From: Chaetoderma sp. LZ-2023a
Taxonomy: Eukaryota; Mollusca; Caudofoveata; Chaetodermatida; Chaetodermatidae
DNA length: 64,000 nt
Reading direction: 5' to 3'
Assembly (NCBI GenBank): GCA_034401795.1
Contig: CM067360.1
Span: forward strand, 49,066,573-49,130,572
The position numbers were made by a program, and so were the translations under genes. Under the pieces are notes generated by a model that saw only the letters and a list, made by a program, of their open reading frames with translations, made no database searches and was not told the DNA's origin. Of the stretch, positions 1 through 11,251 are shown piece by piece. Position 1 is the first letter of the stretch. Every line of letters starts with the position of its first letter.

Positions 1-290
1 CGTATTTAGCATGTCAATTTCCCTTCCCCATGGTATTGATATATCTAATGCTTTATATTTTAGCACATAAATTCATCTTTAACTTCCCCACTATTGATAT
101 ATCTAATCTTTTGTGTTTTAACATGTAAGTTTATCTTTAATCTCTAGCCTATTGCTACATCTAATTTTGTATGTCTTCACTTTTAACCACCCCACTATTG
201 ATTTATCTAATGCTTAATCTCCACCCTATTTATGTATCTAATCTTTTATGTTTAAATACGTAAGTTCAGCTTTAATGCATATGAATCACT
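1..290. repeat. AT-rich tandem repeat, about 65-bp unit
   Basis: About four diverged copies of a roughly 65-bp unit are visible. Each has a C-rich 'cccnactattgat' block followed by 'atatctaat' and a T-rich stretch containing 'ttttaa' and 'gtaagtt'. There is no coding potential. From about 290 to 1040 I see only AT-rich unique-looking sequence and one decayed palindrome core (680-750). Confidence 0.6.
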
Positions 291-1029
291 TTCAGCTAGA
301 TATTGGGAAAAGTCCCACTTTCTGACTTTTACTTGTTCCAGAGCTTTTATTTGTGACATATATCTGTTCAGAGTGATTGAGGAAGCTAAAGTGGGTGCTT
401 GCATGCTTATGGCTGTTCACTGGATGTCAGCGAATACATACACATGGCTATGCTACAGAAAATACACTCTTATAACATGCTAGTGTTGACTACTCAAGCA
501 TGTGTTTAGACTAGTGAATCCTCCTATTTTGAGAAGATATTTTAGCTGCTGTTCAGTTTGAGCTTATAGAGATCACCATTCATTTAATGACACACCAACT
601 CCAGGACTGTAGATCTAGTCAACCTACTTGTTTGATATTGTGTATTTACTTCACATTACATAGTGATATTCATGATGATTATTTTGAAAATAATTTGACT
701 GAAATCCATTGCTGCCTTAGGCAGCCATGACTTTCAGACAAATTGTTAAAAAAAATAATCCTCCCATTGCGTTATTAACTCATTGTAAACTCGGTGATTG
801 ATAATTTTGAATGATTGCTCATGTTATCACATAATTTGACCTACTTAGCCTAGCAGGGGTAATCTGTGGGAGTAACACTGAGAAAAATTAACATATATGT
901 ATCACTAACCAACAACAAACTGGGTTTCTAGAACAGATTTAGTCCCACAATCTGTCTATAAATGTTTTGCCTTATGGCCTGATTCACTCTCATTTCTTTC
1001 TGTGCTAATTTGGTGACGGTTTGTCACTC

Positions 1030-1096
1030 ATTGGACTCATTGACTTTATAAAACAATACAAGCGCAGGTGTTATTTCCGTAATTATTAATCAAGTC
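1030..1096 (+). promoter_or_regulatory. Promoter-like region before the host gene
   Basis: A TATA-like TTTATAAAAC lies at 1045-1054 and an ATTGG (inverted CCAAT) at 1030-1034, about 45-65 bases before the proposed ATG at 1097. If the TATA box is used, transcription would start near 1075-1080 and the 5' leader would be very short. The ATG is the first codon of a frame that joins in phase to exon 2. This is motif matching only; in an AT-rich genome both motifs are common by chance. Confidence 0.3.
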
Positions 1097-1238
1097 ATGC
1101 AGTTGTCAAGGTTACTGGGCGGTAGTAGTAGTTGTAGATATTCTGCTGCCACACTATTGGGAAGGACACCACAGTTTTCTTCACTAAAACATACAAATTC
1201 ATATTGTAGAGTAAAATATTTGAGTTCACCAGTGACAG
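1097..1238 (+). CDS. HSD17B4-like: Exon 1: N-terminal presequence of the HSD17B4-type SDR
   Basis: This exon encodes residues 1-47 and the first base of codon 48. It begins MQLSRLLGG and is rich in Ser, Arg, Leu and Thr, with no Asp or Glu. It ends at a GTTTGT donor (phase 1), and the phase-1 acceptor before 2830 completes Gly48. The open frame continues past the donor to a stop near 1292, so an unspliced reading would be only 65 aa. Composition and the R-Q-F|S motif in exon 2 suggest a mitochondrial presequence. Human HSD17B4 has no such extension. The exon assignment rests on phase agreement and composition, not on homology. Confidence 0.6.
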
Positions 1239-2829
1239 GTTTGTTAACGCTTTATCCCTCGAACTTGTTCAAGAATATTTTTAATTTCTCATAGAAAATG
1301 TCCATTTACAGACCAAGAGGAGGCTATTTTTGAAAATTTACTGGAATGACTGGCTTGTTTATCGAGCCAGTCATTCCAGAAATAAATTTTCAAAAATAGG
1401 CTTCTCTTGGTCTGTAAATGGCCCTTTTTCAAGAGCAGTGCTGAAGCCGTTTTTGTGAGGGTTAAGGGGTTAAATTATTATCAAAATTAGAGTCGTTAGA
1501 ATGTAATCAGGTTGTTACAAATTTGATCTTAATAAGGGATTTCTATAGATGTTAATAAATTTACAGGTAATATTATTAAATAATTAATGCAAACTCTGAT
1601 TTATTACAATACATAGAGTACCGTGTAATTTATTTCTCCAATTGACTAAATTTTGATAATTTTATGATTGAAAATTACATTCAGATCTTCTTGTCTTTGG
1701 AACCAGACAGATCTGATAGCACAAATTTGGTCAAGCACTGGGTTTAAAATGTTAAAGAACTTTCCTGTAAAGTTGCATTAAATTGGAGATAAATTGATTA
1801 GAGAATTGTAGATACATGTAACCTTACTATTTTGAGTGTTAAATTTCATGAGTAATCATCTACTAGGCTTGCACAGTTATTCAATTATTTGATTAATCGT
1901 GATTATTTTTAAAAATACAAATGTATGATTGACGATGATCACAAAAACAAATAATCAAATAATCGAAGATTTTCAATCTCCAATAGAGTCGTTTTCAATG
2001 TGTAAAGTCGACTTACATTTTCCGATGATGTGAAAAATGGCTGTATATACTGCATTACATCTATACTTATTTTGTGACTTGACGAAAGAAAACATTAAAA
2101 TGTTTGACATCGGCCATTGTCTTATTTTTTAAACAAAGTTTTCAGGGCATTCGACCAAGTGCCCTTTCGCCCCGGGGCAAGAATAATTTGGCAAGAATAT
2201 GAATGTTTTGTTTTTCAAACTAAACATCGTCTACTACATGTACCTGTACTTCTATAAATAGTAACACATACATATTTCTATAAATAATACTTCATTCTAT
2301 AATTAGTAGCCAAAGTAAAGATAATGATTATTTAAGCAAATCTTTCTACGCTTCTTTTTATATAAAAAATCTTAACCCTTTCTATCCAAGTGGCTAACAT
2401 GAAACAATTACAGAATGTGAAATCAAAATTTATGTTGAACACTTTGCAACTGTTTTATTTCAGAGTAGTCAAATTATTTTCAAAATATTTAGTAGTTAAG
2501 TTGGATGTATTGTTTTGAAAATGCGATACCGTGATGTCATGTATAAGAGTTAATTAATAACACTTGAAAATGCGCTATCTCAGTTACAAGATAAATATAC
2601 AGGAAAACTGTTTTGAAACTAATTTGACTGGAATCTGTTGCTGTCATACATGTTATAGGCAGCAACCACTCCCTGTAAGATTATTTCAAGTATTCAACAA
2701 AATATTCTTTACATTATAAAGAATTTGTTGTCTTCTGTTTGCCAGGGTTAAAGCCTTATAGGCAGTGAATTCAAATCGCACAGGTACAGAAAAGTATATA
2801 TCATGCATATGTGTTTAATCCTATCATAG
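1239..2829 (+). other. Intron 1, with two palindromic MITE-like repeats
   Basis: The intron has GT-AG borders (donor GTTTGT at 1239, acceptor TCATAG ending 2829). It contains the 'agaccaagag' hairpin (about 1300-1430) and a decayed copy of the 'TTTGACTGG' hairpin (about 2609-2702). The rest is AT-rich with no coding signal. Confidence 0.6.
1299..1432. repeat. Hairpin MITE, family II ('agaccaagag' hairpin)
   Basis: This is a near-perfect inverted repeat. The left arm runs from 'catttacagaccaagag' through 'atttttgaaaatttactgg' to 'tggctcgat'-like loop sequence, and the right arm mirrors it, ending with 'cttggtctgtaaatg'. Related hairpins occur at about 15661-15753, 30255-30370, 61795-61905, 62160-62250 and 63175-63295. 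A shared sequence at dispersed sites indicates a non-autonomous palindromic element. Confidence 0.75.
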
Positions 2830-2919
2830 GAACTCTAAGTCGTCAGTTTAGTAGTTCTCTGGATTCTCATCCGCTCAAGTACACTGGACGCGTAGTTGTC
2901 GTCACTGGTGCCGGAGCAG
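2830..2919 (+). CDS. HSD17B4-like: Exon 2: end of presequence and SDR nucleotide-binding strand
   Basis: Codons 48-78 start here: the exon opens with two bases completing Gly48 and ends with one base of Gly78. It reads through TLSRQFSSS, then KYTGRVVVVTGAGAG, the first beta strand and glycine-rich loop of the Rossmann fold. R-Q-F|S-S (52-56) resembles a mitochondrial processing peptidase site, and the first acidic residue is Asp59. The SDR part matches HSD17B4 (GRVVLVTGAGAG in human). Its donor is GTTTGT. Confidence 0.8.
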
Positions 2920-3149
2920 GTTTGTAAATATCGTGGAATATTAATGCTGTTGGTTAAAAGGCTGGTTTGTGTCACAGATTTTCTTATGCTGGAAATTAAA
3001 CATCTTAGACATTGTCAAAAGCATCCTCTGCATTTTCTGTAAATGTCTCCATACATTGCCATCTTCGATATATTATGTGTTATTACATTATGCAATGGCA
3101 TCACTTAATTAGATTAGTCGGTCAATGATACGTCATCGCAAATCCCCAC

Positions 3150-3725
3150 TCTCACCACTTTGACCCTTTCACCCAATAGCACGCAACCCCCGTGGCAGAG
3201 CCAAATATACATGTCCTCTTCTACTCCACAATCATATGGGTAGCTCGCATACCAAATCTGGTTGAATCTCATCCAATGATTTTGGATGAGTTGTGTTACA
3301 ATGAATTTCTTGAACTTCTTACCCACTCACCACCCCCACACTCCTGGTGGCGGAGACAAAGGGAAATGTCCTCCTTCAATTTGCAATCATATGGGTAACT
3401 GACATATCAAATTTGGTTGAATTCTATCCAACGGTCTCGGAGGATTTGTGTTAGAATTAATTTGACATATTGACTCCTCCCCATTGCTATTGGGGCCGAG
3501 CCAAATGCAAGTGTGCTCTTGCACTCCGAACTCAAGTGGGTAACTTACATATCAAATTTGGCTGAATTATGTCAAATGGTTGCCTATGAGTTGCATTACA
3601 ATCAGTCACCGCACACAGAGACAGACAGATGCACACATGCATGCACACACACACACTCACACATGGGATGCATACAGACAGACAGACTGGCAGGATGACA
3701 TAATTCCCCCTTTTCTTCAAAGAAT
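3150..3725. repeat. Three-unit dispersed repeat with CA/CAGA tail
   Basis: Three diverged units of about 155 bp share 'gagccaaat', 'tgggtaac', 'catatcaaatttggttgaat' and 'gagttg(t/c)(g/a)ttac' blocks. They are followed by a CA/CAGA microsatellite and a terminal 'ttccccc...aatgtgggg' stretch. A related piece appears at about 60590-60690. No protein-coding function is evident; the small ORFs here are repeat translations. Confidence 0.55.
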
Positions 3726-3796
3726 GTGGGGATATTAATGTCTATATAACAGGATAGCAGCAGTCAAACGGGTATTTTCTTCAGTTTCTTACATTG

Positions 3797-3798
<2 letters not shown>

Positions 3799-3829
<31 letters not shown>
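3799..3829. repeat. (TA)n microsatellite
   Basis: About 15 uninterrupted TA dinucleotides. Confidence 0.95.
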
Positions 3830-3831
<2 letters not shown>

Positions 3832-4284
3832 TGCAAGCAGAACAGCCTGAAAAATATTCCAGCTAAGTTGTTATAGCTTTGCGCTGTGTCAGCTTACTGT
3901 TTTGAGAGTTCTTTAATCCTAGGAATGTCTCAATCCTCTCTAATTTATGTTGATGGAGTATTTCGTGGTTTTATTTGCTTTTTAGACTATAAAAATGTTG
4001 CCGGTTTTCGTGATGGATCTCGTTTTCATGGTTATCCTTAATAACGTCATGTTTATATTCCGATGCCGTATTAGCATTTTTTGCTAGATTCAAGTCTTTT
4101 GCAACCATCTTGAGTAAGACCTAGGGAAGTCTAGCGGGCGTGCTCGCAAATGGGGGAAACCCACTTCCCTCTCGTCAAGACAGGAAATTCGTTCATCGGA
4201 ATCCAGAGACGAAGAAAAAGCCCGCTAAAATGATTTTGTGTAAGTCACAGGGCAAAAACCACATATGCCGGGGGGGGGGGGGGG

Positions 4285-5091
4285 GTGTTAGGGATTACTG
4301 TCATGCAGTGGAATGTAAAGAGATCGCCGATCTCTACCTCCGCTCCCGTTATGGCTTCTGGCTTGTCCGGACATACGGGTTCTATATCCGGTATGTCTTC
4401 TGGTTTTACCGGGCATCCAGATTTGAGCTCTGTGATTGCTTCCGGATTGGCCAGACATCCGGGGTTTCAAGATCATCTGGCATTTTCGACATCTATATCC
4501 GGTATGTCTTCTGGTTTTACCGGGCATCCAGATTTGAGCTCTGTGGTGACTTCCAGCTTGGCCGGACACCCAGGGTCACAAGATCATCTGGCATTTTCGA
4601 CATTCAATAGACAGTTTTCCGCTTCCGGTTCCGGTTTTTCTGCTTCTGTTTCCGGTAATAGCTCATCCGTTTCCAGTTTAAGAGGTGCTTTTCCGGGTCT
4701 GCTAGATCCGGCTAAGCATCCATCTTCTGTTTCTGGTTTGTCGTTTACTTCCGGTTTAGTCAATCTTCATGGTCAAGATCCGGTTAACGCTATTTCTCAT
4801 AGTCAACTTACGCCAATGATTTCCGGTTCTCCTTCCTGGAGTAATTTTCGCGCTTCCGGTTATGAGTTGTCTGATCGTTCAGACTCGTCTTCTAATCAGT
4901 TGCCTTTTTCGGATGCATCCTTGGTTAATCAAGATTTGATTTTGGAAAATAGTAATTTTGTCAACTCCGGTTATTCTCCATCTCGCGGTGGAGTTAGATC
5001 TGATTCAAATTATTTTCTCTGTTGGAATTGTAGATATTCAGCATTTACTCTTTTATCAGTGACAATTTTCGACGTAATTAAAGACTTCTGA
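4285..5091 (+). pseudogene. Gag-like ORF of R1 with a 37-codon internal duplication
   Basis: This is an open frame of up to 268 codons, rich in Ser and Gly with repeated 'SGF/SGL...GHP' phrases. It occupies the gag position of R1. A 111-bp segment (37 codons) is tandemly duplicated in frame (about 4381-4491 and 4492-4602). No zinc finger is visible. A G15 run lies just upstream (about 4270-4284). I do not recognise a conserved domain; the gag assignment comes from position and low-complexity composition. Confidence 0.45.
4381..4606 (+). repeat. 111-bp in-frame tandem duplication
   Basis: Two copies of a 111-bp unit begin at 4381 and 4492. They share SISGMSSGFTGHPDLSSV and QDHLAFST and differ by a few substitutions between those blocks. 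A period divisible by three keeps the gag-like frame open. Confidence 0.85.
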
Positions 5092-5497
5092 CTGGTTGCC
5101 GTTTGGGTTTTTTGTTGCAGCTTATTTTATATGCGCATGTCACTCAGCCGATAAGTCAGTCTGTATTCTACGCATTATCTCTAAATACATATTTTTGCCT
5201 TTCATGCAACGTTAGATGGCCAGTTGTCTTTGGGCCGCTCAGCCTTTTTTCGCGCTCTTTTTCCTCTTATGTCGGCAGGTTGACATATTTATTTTAACCA
5301 ATAGAATTTTATTATTTATTTATTTTATTGGCATGAAATCTATAAACATATGGACATGGCCAAACATGAAATGACAGAAAATATGTACATGACAAAAAGT
5401 ATATATTACTATATATGTGCAATGCGCCCGCCACTGTGTGTTATTGATATGACTATATCGACGAACGTTTAACATTTGACACACGCACCTCAATACT

Positions 5498-5870
5498 ATG
5501 GTGTTGACCAGCCAAATACTAGGAATCATAAAGCGAACATTTCGCCACATAAATCCTAGCATCTTTATTTTGCTTTATAAATCTTTGGTGAGACCAATAC
5601 TAGAGTATTGTAATTGCATATGGTCGCCCAGGTTCGAAAACACACACATCGTAGCAATAAGGATATTCATAAATTTTTCTTCGAACCGAGTAGTAGCTTA
5701 CTGGAACTCACTAACAGTTGAGGCTGTAGGGGCACCTCTTGAAGTATTTTAAATAAGAGTAGACAATCACTATAGGAAATAATCCGTAACTATGACTAGA
5801 CTCAATTCAGAACAATAACACGCCATAGGCTTATGTTCTGTGGACATGATGATGACGATGCGGATGGCTA
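5498..5870 (+). pseudogene. 3' remnant of a non-LTR (LINE) reverse transcriptase inside R1
   Basis: The frame reads LGIIKRTFRHINP, then LLYKSLVRPILEYCNCIWSP, a hallmark of the C-terminal RT region of CR1/Jockey/I-like LINEs. An internal deletion follows, then FSSNRVVAYWNSLTVEAV, the usual 'NRVVxxWNSLP' tail block, and DNHYRK in another frame. About 100 residues normally separating these blocks are missing. The clade cannot be fixed by eye. It lies between the gag-like and RT-like parts of R1. Confidence 0.7.
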
Positions 5871-8078
5871 GCTTGAATGAAACCCGTAATGATGAGATAA
5901 ACATTTGATAGTTGCAATTGACGAATTCAAACTGTTGATCAAGCATATAAAAAATAAATGCTCTGTCATAAAGATGAAGTACTTCGTCCAGGGATGAATT
6001 GCATGTCTAAGATGGATTCACTACTTAATGAATGTTCTGTTGAAAATTTCGAAACTGATCATTTCGACTGGGCGCCAGTGCTGCCACATGGCAGCGTCAG
6101 CACCCTCTCATACCAATCTTGAAGTATTCAACAGCTCAACTGTAGTTGCCCTAAAGTCGGGATTTTACTAATTTCGGGTTCAAAGTATATGTCAAGAGTC
6201 GAAAGGGAGTTAATTTGTTGAAGAAAACCCCTGATTCTAGCGTAATATTAATCTAAATCTGACAGCCGCTGAAAGGAAATAGATTCAGTAGAGGATTCAT
6301 AGGGATGAGAATGTCTCCAAGATTAATGACTACAAGAACAAAAAGTCGCAAAGAGAAATAAGACAAAAAGGGAGAAGGAAGAATTAATAAAAACCGAGTT
6401 TTTTCTTCTGCGTTGTCATGGTTTCGGTGAGTCATTTCACTTTGCTTTCATATCGCCTCTGTCTTTTCATCGTTTTTGTAATTTTTCTCTATTATTTTCC
6501 AAATTTTTGTTTCCTTTTTCTAGCGTAATATTAGCGATTACTCTTAATCTCAGTTTTTATTTTAATTTGGCAGTTAATTTTCATCTATGGGCATGATTAG
6601 GTATGACTTCAGTAGGGTGTATTTCGCTTTGTTTCATCATAAATGCGTATTTAGGTCATCTTCATTTGTTTTTATTCAAGTATCAATGTTTTGTGTATTT
6701 AACATTCGAGCTGATCCCGGAGATTCACTATCAATATCCTTTTATTGGCATATGAACATATTGGTTCTAAGACTTTAAATATAAAAATATATAAATAAGT
6801 AAAGAATTTATAATTACAGGTTTAATGTGTAGGTCTATGTTTTAAGTTTACTGCCTCTCGGTATAAATATCGGATTGTTTGGGATTTCTAATTAATCAAT
6901 ATATCAAATACCAAGACTCTTAAAGCTGGCTTGTTTCGCAATGAAATTGATTTGGACGTTGATTTAAATATAGGACACAGTTATGCAATCATTATAGGAT
7001 CCTGCCTCATGTACAGGATGATGATCTGACAAGCTGAGCGACTAGGCTAACGTTGATATAATCAATAACAGTTTATATTAGATCACCTTCACCTTTATTA
7101 TATGATTTAAAAAAAATTGAAATTGGCTACTATCAAGCAAGACAAAATTTTGTAATCTCATTAAGCTTTTTAAAGAGCGTTTGTCTCTCTGATTGTATTG
7201 TGGTTTTTTCTTTATTACGTGGTTTTTCATCTTCGATTAGGTTCTGTTTGCAAAGCTTACAGAATTGTAAATGAGCAGGTATTAGTGGTGTTTTGTGCCT
7301 ATCTTCCTCATTTTGTAAGGTGTGTGCTCTTATCCTGAGTTTTGTAAAGTTTCTGCATTTTGTGAAATTCTTTCAAATTGAATATATTTCAATGGCAAAG
7401 CTTTCATTTTATTTCGATTATTGGTTATGTCAGATTCCACGACAGTCAAAGGTTGCCATAGTTCTCTTAACAGGCCCATGTCATGCATTCTAATCATAGA
7501 ATTGTGATGATGTCATCACAAGTAAATTTCCCTCAGTTCCCTTTTTTGGAGGGACTAATTTAACATTTCGAGCGGTGGTTTGGGATCCCTAATTTCATTT
7601 TCCTTACTATCTTGCTAAATTCAGTCTCGATTTGATGTTTTCGATTTCCAGACGGGATTATTGCAGATTCTCAGGTACAGGATTTTAACCCCTCCCATAG
7701 GCTTTCTGTGGGCTTTCGGTTTGCCACGATATCTGGTTAAAATTCTATAAATAAAATTATCTATAATATTTTCAGGGTCTTCAACATTTTAATAAGTAAG
7801 GGTATACTTATATGATATTTTTTTCTCAATTCAAAGTAAGCGGTAAAATTAAAATATCCAAAGTAAATGCAAGTTACGACTTTTCATGAGGGCTAAGCAT
7901 AAGGATATAGCCCAGGATTTTATGGTTGGCGCATCATAGCATATGTAAACTATGTGTTTCCATGAGCAGTCCTCGTTAGCATATAGTAAGTTTGCCCTAT
8001 CTTTAAGGGCGTCCCTTATCAAAAGGGCCAGATGTTCTTGGATCTAGAACCCTTCTCTGCAGTCTCTTCTCCCAATCT

Positions 8079-8125
8079 GTCAGGATGGCCGAGCAGGCTA
8101 AGTCGCTGCGATCAGGTCGCAGTGT
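8079..8125 (+). other. tRNA-Leu-like 5' part (SINE head or tRNA pseudogene)
   Basis: The sequence starts GTCAGGATGGCCGAGCAGG and continues with a CTGCG...CGCAG anticodon-type stem around TCAGG, matching the acceptor, D-arm and anticodon arm of tRNA-Leu(CAG). TGGCCGAGCAGG fits the pol III A box. Downstream the variable arm and T arm are not recognisable: a degenerate 'ggctctaact' near 8161 stands where a B box should be. It is therefore not a working tRNA gene, and more likely a tRNA-Leu-derived SINE head or retropseudogene inside R1. Confidence 0.55.
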
Positions 8126-8239
8126 TGGTTTTCTATGATTGTCAAGGAGTTTATAGAAGAGGCTCTAACTTGGGAAGTAGACCCAGGCTTCTGTTCAACG
8201 ATCTTCATAGTTTTCAATTGTTATAAGGCTGGCGTCCTT

Positions 8240-9440
8240 TTATCTCCCGAAGAAATTATATCTTTTTTCTTTATCTCGTAAATTCAGGATGGAGTCCTCC
8301 CCTATGGTAAGTCTATTTTTCAGGCATGTGATCCTTTTCTATCGATCGCTAGGGTGCCTATTTCATGTGCCTTTTTTACCTTTACTTCCGAAGGGTATGA
8401 GTTGCTTTCAAGGATAGGGTATGGCAGTTTGAGCCATGCTCTTCGATCTAACCTTGGCGACTTATTTCACATGTCTGGTCTCAGCCGTGGCAGGTGTCTT
8501 GCGCCGTCATTTTATTCTTCAGTCTTTATAGATGTTCGGTTAATAAAAGTTAGGTCTTTCTCAATTCTTTTAAGATTTATTCCAAAGGTTTGCAGTTCAC
8601 CTTGCAGCCTAGGTTGAATTTTATTTTTCAATAAGTCAAGCCTAGTGCCTTCTCAAGTTTCTCCCATCTAGGCATCTTCCTCGAACTGTTTTCAGGGTCA
8701 AGTTTTTTCGTTCAGGGACAAGGGTAGAGGCAATCTTGTTGACAGTGATCACCTTGACATCCTCTTTCTATGTCTGGGCAAGAATTTTTCTTAGGATTCT
8801 AGGCTTGATGATCAGCGTCGAGAATGTCATTCCCAGGGTGACGTTGATGAGAAGACTTTCTATTGTTCCTGATCTTCTAGTACACGTAGCAGTGAGTACA
8901 TTCTAAGTTTCCTCTGAAGCCTCTCCACTTTCGGTCGGATTGAGTGATAGGCATCAAGATCTCGATTCATTCAGTCAATAGCACTGGGTTTTCTTTCATT
9001 TTTAAATGGAGGAACGAGGTTTTTTCTTCTTTTAATGGGTTTTTTAGATCATTTTCTTGGGATGTCACTAGATCCAAATCTTTCTAGTTCCCAGTCATGT
9101 TCCAGTCAGACGCATATTTCTTGCGGACCAGTAGTTCAGTTCTAGCAAGTTCTCACTCTCCGAGTTGCAGTTTAAGAGGTTGGTTGCCGAAAGCATTTTC
9201 AAGTTTCTGGCTCTTCCCCATGTAGATCTTTTTGCGACATGTATAATTGCCCAGATCGTATCTTTCATGTCTCCCTTTTCGGACAGTCAAGTTGGGCGAT
9301 AATCGCACTGTCTCAGTTTTGGACAGTATTGTTTGATTTCATGTTCCTTCCAATATTCCTGATTCTAATGGTTCTGAAGATAGTCATGGACCAGTTTAAA
9401 GAATTTCTTCTAGCAGCTCCCTTTTGGTCAAAGAGGATCT
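8240..9440 (+). pseudogene. Decayed RT/RNase H gene of R1
   Basis: Several frames must be combined to see homology to the intact pol frames of A and C. The best block is at about 8785-8860 (FLRILGLMISVENVIPR), equivalent to YLRMLGLMVSLEPVIPQ of the intact elements. The second, at about 9200-9260, reads LPHVDLFAT, then FMSPF, equivalent to KPNIDLFAT and YVSPI. The catalytic YIDD is not preserved. Stops and shifts are frequent, so the piece is non-functional. Confidence 0.6.
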
Positions 9441-9839
9441 GTTTGGTAGCCTTTCTCAATCTTCTGGTAAGATTAGGCTAGCCTTCTCCCAGTTTCATCA
9501 GATCTCGCTCAAGTAAGGGGCTTACATCTTCATCCAGTCAAGAATTTTTCATCTTGTTTGTTTGGAGAAATTTTGAGTGTCTGGTCTCTGTGAGATCAAC
9601 TTTTCTTCAAGATCTCAGGAAATCATTGTCTCTTCCAGGAGGTAGTCGACCTGTCGAATTTGTACAAAAGTCGACTATTAAATCTTTGGAGTATGGTTTT
9701 TAAAGCATGGTTTCTTGCCTGATTCCGTTTCTATTTCCTAGGTGTAAGATTTTTAATCATATCTATTCGATTCATTTCATTTATCAGCTATCACCATTAG
9801 GGGTTATAGATTTCTTTGACTTCTTCTCTTCCTTGTCTT

Positions 9840-10560
9840 CTGAATGCTGATATCAAGGATTTTCAATGGTTTTATGAGAAGATTGGGCAATATTCGTCCT
9901 CCAGTGGCTAAGCCTTTGTATTCCTGAAATTTGGCCTTGATTCTTCAAGTTTTGACAGGTCACCATTTTGAGCCAATTGGATCTATCAGTCTCGAACTAT
10001 TGACTCTTAAGGCTGTTTTCCTTGTTGCTGCCTCTTCAGCTAGGAGAAGATCCGAAATTCATTCTCTTTCCACAGAAAAAGACAGATTTATCGATTCTGG
10101 GGATGGTCTAATTTTATATCCCAGAAGGGATTTTTTATCGAAGACCCAGTCTAACCTGTTTCTCAGCCAAACCTTTTTCTTCTTAAATCTTTATTGTCTT
10201 TTTCGCCGTCAGATAGATTCTGGTGCCCTGTCACGGCCTTAAAAGTCTATAAACATTGTACCATTTTAAAAAAGATCCGATTCTTCGCACTTATGGGTTC
10301 CGTATGCAGAGGAAGTGGCTAGACCAGTTTCTAAGACCAGAGTTGTCAGATGGTTTTGTGAGACCATAAAATTATGCTATTAGATTGCCTCCCCAGGTGA
10401 GATCAATTTAATCCATGTTAAGGCTCTCGACCTTCGGGGTATGGCTTCCTCCTTTGTTCTTTTCGCCGGCTCATCATTGGACAATGTCATGCAAGTCGCA
10501 GGTTGGAAATCTGAATTGAGTTGTACCGCTTTCTATTTAAAGGATCAAAGCCCAGTGCCC
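9840..10560 (+). pseudogene. Decayed tyrosine recombinase of R1
   Basis: The frame 9931-10242 carries LQVLTGHHFEPIGSISLELLTLKAVFLVAASSARRRSE (written as consecutive blocks LQVLTGHHFEPIG, LELLTLKAVFL, ASSARRRSEIHSLS), matching the recombinase of A/C. A second piece (about 10410-10560) has KALDLRG, GWKSE and FYLKD. The first catalytic Arg, the second Arg, the Trp and the Tyr positions are kept, but the His of HxxR is replaced (A-L-D-L-R). Frame breaks separate the two pieces. Confidence 0.7.
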
Positions 10561-10575
10561 CCCCCCCCCCCCCCC
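10559..10575. repeat. Poly(C) run
   Basis: An uninterrupted run of about 15 C closes the recognisable part of R1. G-rich runs are at about 4270-4284 and 10957-10968. Confidence 0.9.
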
Positions 10576-11064
10576 ATTTTTTTTATAGAAATTAATGATT
10601 TAAACAAAACAAGCCATGGATCATTTACCAAGCACATCTCACCAATTTCGTTAGTCTGTATGTCTTTCAGATATGGTGAGAATATTCTCTTGTTTTGTTT
10701 ATTTCATTGAGTTGACAATTTTACTTGTTTGATAATCACTGTTGGTTTTGTTATGGATGCACTATTATGTTAATTTAATAATTTATTAACATTTGGATAT
10801 GAGTTGTTTAATTTTTATCCTTGTTTAATGATTCTCAAATCTCCACCCACCACTGGTTTAAGTGGGGCACTGACCAAATCTACGGGTTAAGCAAGTAGTG
10901 ATTGAGCGGTAAGTATGTTTTATAGTGGTTAATAAAACTACAGACCAACTTGCAAGGGGGGGGGGGGGGTCTGGGGGTGTTCACCAGAGTTCATGCGTCA
11001 AGTGAATCTGATACGTTTTGCATACCCCTTGTGCTTCAGTGTTTAAATCAAGTAGAGTAATGTT

Positions 11065-11205
11065 ACGGACAGGGATATGGTCAATTACATTGCATCTATT
11101 GCTATTACTTTCAATTCCTTCTATTACTATTACAATTACTCCAGATTTGATCTATTACTATTACTCTCATATCTATCACTATTACAATTACATTTGAACC
11201 ATAGG
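11065..11205. repeat. TTACTA-rich low-complexity tract
   Basis: Repeated 'ctattactattac' phrases occur here and again at about 14385-14560. They look like a degenerate 6-bp satellite. The spacing to neighbouring repeats gives no clear element boundary. Confidence 0.55.
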
Positions 11206-11251
11206 TATCGCTCACACGCATGCAAATGAAAACAAGTCAGATATTTGGATA

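Larger units (their letters stand above)
4140..10560 (+). mobile_element. Decayed DIRS-like tyrosine-recombinase retrotransposon (R1)
   Basis: Gag-like, RT/RNase H-like and tyrosine-recombinase-like pieces occur in the canonical DIRS order on the + strand, but each is broken by stops, frameshifts and insertions. The stretch around 5271-5296 (GGCAGGTTGACATA) is shared with element B at about 40222-40245, so R1 and B belong to one family, distinct from the younger A/C family. A LINE fragment (about 5498-5870) and a tRNA-Leu-like sequence (8079-8125) interrupt it. The true ends were not found: no inverted terminal repeats are obvious, and a C15 run lies at the right border. Confidence 0.7.

Noticed and set aside
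8079..8165. Functional tRNA-Leu gene
   Set aside because: The T arm, B box and acceptor 3' strand are missing.
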